A stretch of DNA of 35,820 nt from Flammeovirga sp. OC4 (GTDB taxonomy: Bacteria; Bacteroidota; Bacteroidia; Cytophagales; Flammeovirgaceae): the NCBI RefSeq assembly GCF_000812565.1, contig NZ_JTAM01000084.1:1-35820 (forward strand). Direction: 5' to 3'. The notes beneath the pieces were generated by a model, which ran no database searches, was not told the origin of the DNA, and was given only the letters and a program-made list of their open reading frames with translations. The translations under genes were made by a program, and so were the position numbers. Shown here piece after piece: positions 32,232 through 35,820 of this stretch; within the stretch, counting starts at the first letter, position 1, and each line of letters begins with the position of its first letter.

Positions 32232-32262
32232 TGTTATCAAACGATAAGGATTTTTGATAACA
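32232..32262. promoter_or_regulatory. Inverted repeat in the methyltransferase leader
   Basis: TGTTATCAAA (32232-32241) and TTTGATAACA (32253-32262) are perfect 10-bp arms with an 11-nt spacer, ending 27 nt before the ATG. It may be a second operator or a 5' UTR hairpin. Confidence 0.55.
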
Positions 32263-32289
32263 GCAAACACTCCAACTTTATAAATAATA

Positions 32290-32946
32290 ATGGAAAAACT
32301 AACGGAAGAAGAGTTACAAGAACTCGAAAAGCAATTGAGTTGCCCTGAAGGAGACAACGGAATCAATGTTGGAAATATCATGAATGAGTCCAATATCAAT
32401 ATGACGCTAAGTGGTATTGAGGCGATGGATATTCAAAATCAAGATAAAATACTTGAACTCGGTCATGGAAACTGCGGTCATTTATATAAAATTCTAGAGA
32501 AAGCAGAGGATATCGAGTTTACAGGTTTAGAGATTTCTGAAACAATGTGGCAATATTGTAATGAAAACTATACTGATACCACAGCGAAGTTTTTACTCTA
32601 TGAAGGGCAAGTCATCCCTTTTAAAAGCAATACTTTTGACTTTGTTCTAAGTGTCAACAATATTTACTTCTGGTCCGCTCCTCATCTTTTTATCAAAGAA
32701 ATTGAAAAGGTGCTGAAAGTTGGGGGAAGTTGTATCATTAGTTTTGCTCAGAAAAGTTTTATGGAAAAACTACCTTTCGTAAGGGATAAATTCACACTGT
32801 ATGATGATCAGGCTATTCGAGATTTAGTGGCTGATACGAATTTACAGGTGGAAAGCATTACATCCTTTAATGATATAGTTACTAGTAAATTAGGAGATAG
32901 TGTCAATAGATTTTATGGTGTGGCAGTTTTGAAAAAGGGAAAATAG
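32290..32946 (+). CDS. Class I SAM-dependent methyltransferase
   Basis: A 218-aa cytoplasmic methyltransferase with a Rossmann core. Motif I is ILELGHGNCGHL (residues about 55-66; the GxGxG loop is degenerate). The acidic SAM-binding residue is in FTGLEIS, and the motif IV-like strand is FDFVLSVNNIYFW. It matches the UbiE/Methyltransf_11-type pattern. The substrate is unknown; a small molecule is more likely than a nucleic acid, given its length and lack of extra domains. It is transcribed divergently from the regulator gene, behind four operators. Adjacency to an efflux system suggests a resistance or detoxification role, but this is inference. Confidence 0.85.
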   Translation: MEKLTEEELQELEKQLSCPEGDNGINVGNIMNESNINMTLSGIEAMDIQNQDKILELGHGNCGHLYKILEKAEDIEFTGLEISETMWQYCNENYTDTTAKFLLYEGQVIPFKSNTFDFVLSVNNIYFWSAPHLFIKEIEKVLKVGGSCIISFAQKSFMEKLPFVRDKFTLYDDQAIRDLVADTNLQVESITSFNDIVTSKLGDSVNRFYGVAVLKKGK

Positions 32947-32953
32947 AAAAAAA

Positions 32954-32980
32954 GAGATGCCCTGCATGACAGAGCATCTC
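32954..32980 (-). terminator. Intrinsic terminator, minus strand favoured
   Basis: GAGATGC/GCATCTC arms with an inner CTG/CAG pair. On the minus strand the hairpin is followed by seven T, fitting the end of the M1 peptidase transcript. On the plus strand a T run occurs 12 nt later. It probably serves both convergent genes. Confidence 0.8.
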
Positions 32981-33033
32981 ATCTACTGATCTTTTTTTCT
33001 TGTATTCCTTAACGTCTACAAACTTAGATCAGG

Positions 33034-33056
33034 TGAACGTATGAGAAGTACGTTCA
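33034..33056. promoter_or_regulatory. Inverted repeat after the M1 peptidase stop
   Basis: TGAACGTA and TACGTTCA are perfect 8-bp arms with a 7-nt loop. There is no T run on either strand, so its role is uncertain. Confidence 0.35.
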
Positions 33057-33069
33057 AGTATTTTCTATC

Positions 33070-34743
33070 CTATTTTATTTCCATTATTGAAATATAATAA
33101 TTGGGGTTCACTTCTAACCCTTCAAAATCCTTTTCCAAAGGCATTTCCTGCCACTTATTCTTTACTATTATGCGTTGAGGTTTTCCATTGATTTTAATAT
33201 CCAATTCCATTTCAAAATCAGTATTACAATTTGTAAAACGATACATTATTTGATCCTCAAAAACTCTATATTCAAAAGTGGGAATTATATTAGTTCTTAA
33301 ATATTGATCAAAAATTGGAGATAAGTTTTTCTTTAGTTTCACTATCATATAATCCTCTATTTCTTTGGTATCTACTGTTTTATGGTAGAAAGTTTTGTTC
33401 AACCCTCTCATCATCTCTAACCATAAAGCATCATTATCCAGTATCTGTCGGATCATATTCAACATATTTGATCCCTTGTAATACATATCACCAGAACCTT
33501 CTGAATTTACATCATAAATACCAATTATAGGAACATCATTCTGAATATTAAAGCGTGTCCCTCTCACATACTCCTGCCCTGCTTCTTTCCCATAAAAATA
33601 GTCTAAGAAAAGTGATTCAGAATAAGCTGTAAAACTCTCATGAATCCACATATCTGCTATGTCTTTATCAGTAATATTATTGGCAAACCACTCGTGTCCT
33701 GCCTCATGTATTATGATAAAATCAAACTTTAAACCCCAACCTGTTTGGCTTAAATCTCTACCTAAATAACCATTCTGAAACTTATTACCATATGTCACTG
33801 AACTTTGATGTTCCATCCCTAAATACGGCACTTCTACCAGTTTAAAACCATCTTCATAAAATGGATAAGGTCCAAACCAATGTTCAAAAGCTTCAAGCAT
33901 TTGTTTCGTTTGCTGAAACTGAACTTTTGCTTTTTCGACATTAGGCTTCAAAACATAGTAATCCAAAGAGAGTTTTCCCTTTTTTCCATCATAGCTATCA
34001 TCAAAATGAGCGTAGTCTCCAATGTTGACGTTCACACCATAGTTATTGATGGGGTTGTCCACATACCAATGAAACGTCTTCTTCTTTCTATTCTTTTCTA
34101 CCTTAATCAAACGCCCATTGGAGACATCCATTAAATGTTGAGGAACTTCCACGGAGATTTTCATAGAATCTACCTCATCATACATATGATCTTTCAAAGG
34201 CCACCAAACACTTGCGCCTAAACCTTGACAAGAAGTTGCAATAAAATCAGTACCATTTTCATCTTTAGACCAAGTAAAACCTCCATCCCAAGGTGCTTTC
34301 ACGGCTTCTTTAGGGTGTCCTTCATAAAATACCACAATACTATTTGTTTCTCCTACGATTTGTTTTTTGGAGAGATGGATGAAAAAAGCATTGCCATTTC
34401 TCTCAAACTTCAAATCTTCATCTTCTTGCATCACCTTTGTAATCATCAAAGGTTCCTGTAAGTCCACTTGCAATACTTGATATTCCTCCAAGACAGTATA
34501 CTCAATGGTATTTGAACCAATAATAAATTTCTTTTCAGGTACGACCTCAATCGCTAGATGATAATATCTCAAATCCCACCATGCTCTTTCAGGAGTGATA
34601 CTTCCTCTAAGCGTATCTTGTTCCGTAAAATGTTGATGATTATGATGTAATAATTGAGCGTAGACTGTATTGGTTTTAAGGAAAAATAAGGTGAATACTA
34701 TCGCTATAAATTGGATGAAAGTAAATAACTTTTGATTGATCAT
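33070..34743 (-). CDS. Exported M1-family metallopeptidase
   Basis: A 557-aa zinc peptidase of the aminopeptidase N family (M1, gluzincin). The ATG at 34743 gives a signal peptide (MINQKLFTFIQFIAIVFTLF, then FLKTNTVYAQ); an in-frame ATG at 34830 would add 29 unlikely residues. The zinc site is HEAGH (His346, Glu347, His350), with the third ligand Glu369 in DMWIHE, the correct 18-residue spacing. The GxMEN-like motif appears as LGMEHQSS, about 50 residues upstream. The N-terminal beta-saddle domain precedes it. The C-terminal helical ERAP1-like domain is missing, so this is the short form common in Bacteroidota. It would trim peptides in the periplasm or outside the cell. Confidence 0.92.
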   Translation of the reverse strand: MINQKLFTFIQFIAIVFTLFFLKTNTVYAQLLHHNHQHFTEQDTLRGSITPERAWWDLRYYHLAIEVVPEKKFIIGSNTIEYTVLEEYQVLQVDLQEPLMITKVMQEDEDLKFERNGNAFFIHLSKKQIVGETNSIVVFYEGHPKEAVKAPWDGGFTWSKDENGTDFIATSCQGLGASVWWPLKDHMYDEVDSMKISVEVPQHLMDVSNGRLIKVEKNRKKKTFHWYVDNPINNYGVNVNIGDYAHFDDSYDGKKGKLSLDYYVLKPNVEKAKVQFQQTKQMLEAFEHWFGPYPFYEDGFKLVEVPYLGMEHQSSVTYGNKFQNGYLGRDLSQTGWGLKFDFIIIHEAGHEWFANNITDKDIADMWIHESFTAYSESLFLDYFYGKEAGQEYVRGTRFNIQNDVPIIGIYDVNSEGSGDMYYKGSNMLNMIRQILDNDALWLEMMRGLNKTFYHKTVDTKEIEDYMIVKLKKNLSPIFDQYLRTNIIPTFEYRVFEDQIMYRFTNCNTDFEMELDIKINGKPQRIIVKNKWQEMPLEKDFEGLEVNPNYYISIMEIK

Positions 34744-35224
34744 TTTGGTTTTAATGTAATTGAATTTAAACTTCAAAAGTACATGAGAAATTACATAATT
34801 AAAACAGTCTGAATAAAAGAAAGTAAGCAAAAAGTTAGTTTAAGTGTATTATTTAAATGACAATAATTTTTTACTCTCTTTCACAACAATTATATCAAAT
34901 CATCATAAACATGTTCATTATAATGGGTAAAACCTTACATTTTTACCCCCTAATGTCACTATTTGCAACTCTAAAAACACCATAATTACAATAAATAGAC
35001 ACATTTGTATCAATTTTTTCACCTATTATTTACAGTACATTAAATTTAGTTAGCCTTTATTGAATAAACGATCATTTTTATAAAAAGTGACAAAAGATTT
35101 CTTTCAAAAAAATAGTTTTTAGTTTCGTTTTTGACCTACTACTTTTGAGAAAAGACGGAACATAGCATTGTTACAAATTTCTAGGGAGGCAGTAACTAAA
35201 GCTATCTCAAAAAAACAGACGACA
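34744..35224 (+). other. Leader between divergent peptidase and PH-like genes
   Basis: About 480 bp, very AT-rich. TACTTTTG at 35140-35147 is an exact TAnnTTTG -7 element on the plus strand, 77 nt before the ATG at 35225. An in-frame TTG at 35168 would extend the small membrane protein by 19 residues but has no support. Nothing else is seen. Confidence 0.45.
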
Positions 35225-35653
35225 ATGAAAACTTTCATCAGGAACTCAGATCACGATATTAAAAGTGTAGATATCTTTTTTACATTTCTTGCGGGGATGA
35301 ATGTAATGGGTATCGTAAGTCTAACGGTAATGTTTAATGCAATAAATCAATACCTACTACTATGTCTTATAGGTGGTATTCTTTTATGCATCATCAGTTT
35401 GAGGAAAAAGATCTTCTACTTGAAAGAAATTACCATTGAAAATTGTAACCTCGTTTTTAAAACGAACTTCCTGTTTCTATCTCACAAGTACATTTGTAAG
35501 GTAGAACATATACAAGCTACTAGGACGTATTATTCTTTAATTGTAAGATGTTATAAGCCTGGAGTAGGTTACAAAACTAGAAAATTTAAATTGTCTTCTT
35601 CCAAATGGAAGAATTTGGATAAACTAGAAAAACTAATCATTTCTTCGAATTAG
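35225..35653 (+). CDS. Small membrane protein with possible PH-like domain
   Basis: A 142-aa protein. Two adjacent hydrophobic segments (VDIFFTFLAGMNVMGIVSLTVM and YLLLCLIGGILLCIISL) form a hairpin. They are followed by a soluble beta-rich tail (KEITIENCNLVFKTNFLF, then HIQATRTYYSLIVRCYK, then KFKLSSSKWKNLDKLEKLII). That tail pattern, with a final helix, resembles bacterial PH-domain proteins, which bind lipids or partners at the membrane. The match is weak and the function is unknown. The ATG start at 35225 is preferred over an upstream TTG. Confidence 0.62.
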   Translation: MKTFIRNSDHDIKSVDIFFTFLAGMNVMGIVSLTVMFNAINQYLLLCLIGGILLCIISLRKKIFYLKEITIENCNLVFKTNFLFLSHKYICKVEHIQATRTYYSLIVRCYKPGVGYKTRKFKLSSSKWKNLDKLEKLIISSN

Positions 35654-35687
35654 AGTTTACAAGCGACTATTTCTTATTGCTATATTT

Positions 35688-35750
35688 GAGCATGTTGAGA
35701 TTCTTCTTTTTGTGGGAAAAAGAAAATCTTAAACATGCTCTTCTTTTTTT
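35688..35750 (+). terminator. Intrinsic terminator
   Basis: A long imperfect hairpin: GAGCATGTT pairs with AACATGCTC, and TTCTTTTT with AAAAAGAA inside. It is followed by TTCTTTTTTT. It ends the small membrane protein transcript. Confidence 0.82.
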
Positions 35751-35791
35751 GAAGAAAGTAATTGCAAAACATTAGATAGAGGTATTCATCC

Positions 35792-35811
35792 AATACATTG
35801 TAAACTAAGTT
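35792..35811 (-). repeat. Dispersed repeat terminus at window end
   Basis: The minus strand reads AACTTAGTTTACAATGTATT, one mismatch from the copy at 45-64. The body of the element would lie to the right of the window. Confidence 0.55.
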
Positions 35812-35820
35812 TACGTTATT

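Larger units (their letters stand above)
31696..32289. other. Locus A control region between divergent regulator and methyltransferase genes
   Basis: About 590 bp with four operators (31728, 31856, 32065, 32106), the regulator -7 box at 31745-31752 and the inverted repeat at 32232-32262. Two copies of the extended module (ACTT, about 6 bases, then CAAA-ATGATA, then the operator) lie at 31830-31895 and 32081-32150. A 23-codon ATG frame at 32153 has no support. Very AT-rich. Confidence 0.65.

Noticed and set aside
1-35820. CRISPR arrays, tRNA or rRNA genes, transposase genes
   Set aside because: No regularly spaced direct repeats, cloverleaf sequences, rRNA blocks or transposase-like proteins were seen.

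Overview
The window is AT-rich DNA from a Bacteroidota bacterium. It looks like a marine, polysaccharide-degrading Cytophagales/Flammeovirga-type genome; that placement is inferred from gene content and no rRNA is present to test it. Supporting signs are a type IX secretion (Por) C-terminal sorting domain, a CarboxypepD-regulatory-like domain on a TonB-dependent receptor, a PCMD lipoprotein, TAnnTTTG-type -7 promoter elements, and many genes with signal peptides.

Left part (1-13 kb). A PfkB-family sugar kinase is followed by an AraC regulator plus an NmrA-like NAD(P)-binding oxidoreductase. Then come three large secreted proteins on the minus strand: a 1084-aa T9SS cargo with a glycosidase-like core that I cannot place in a family, a GH36-type alpha-galactosidase, and an 809-aa secreted protein of unknown family. 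Together they look like part of a galactose-containing glycan degradation locus. Middle (13-18 kb): a TonB-dependent receptor without a SusD partner, two small exported proteins and several copies of a dispersed structured repeat.

Right part (18-33 kb). This is the most interesting region. Two loci about 10 kb apart share a duplicated control region. Locus A (24.3-32.1 kb, minus strand) has a GbsR/MarR-like regulator, a 27-aa membrane microprotein, a TolC protein fused to a periplasmic-binding-protein domain, an HlyD-type adaptor and an RND pump. Locus B (18.1-21.4 kb, minus strand) has a paralogous 27-aa microprotein, a 63-aa exported peptide whose signal sequence is a copy of that of the locus A TolC protein, a 192-aa exported protein, an outer-membrane beta-barrel and a PCMD lipoprotein. 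Nine copies of the palindrome GTTTCC-N6-GGAAAC (or a one-arm variant) were found in the intergenic DNA of these two loci and nowhere else on reading. One copy touches the -7 element of the regulator gene. The inference is a single regulon in which the GbsR-like protein controls both an efflux machine and an envelope module. A SAM methyltransferase and a 701-aa exported protein lie just beyond the operator clusters on the plus strand and may belong to it.

Far right: an exported M1-family metallopeptidase and a small membrane protein with a possible PH-like domain. A dispersed repeat family (two copies of about 250 bp, a deletion derivative, and several fragments sharing a 20-bp terminus) is scattered through the intergenic regions, including both window ends.
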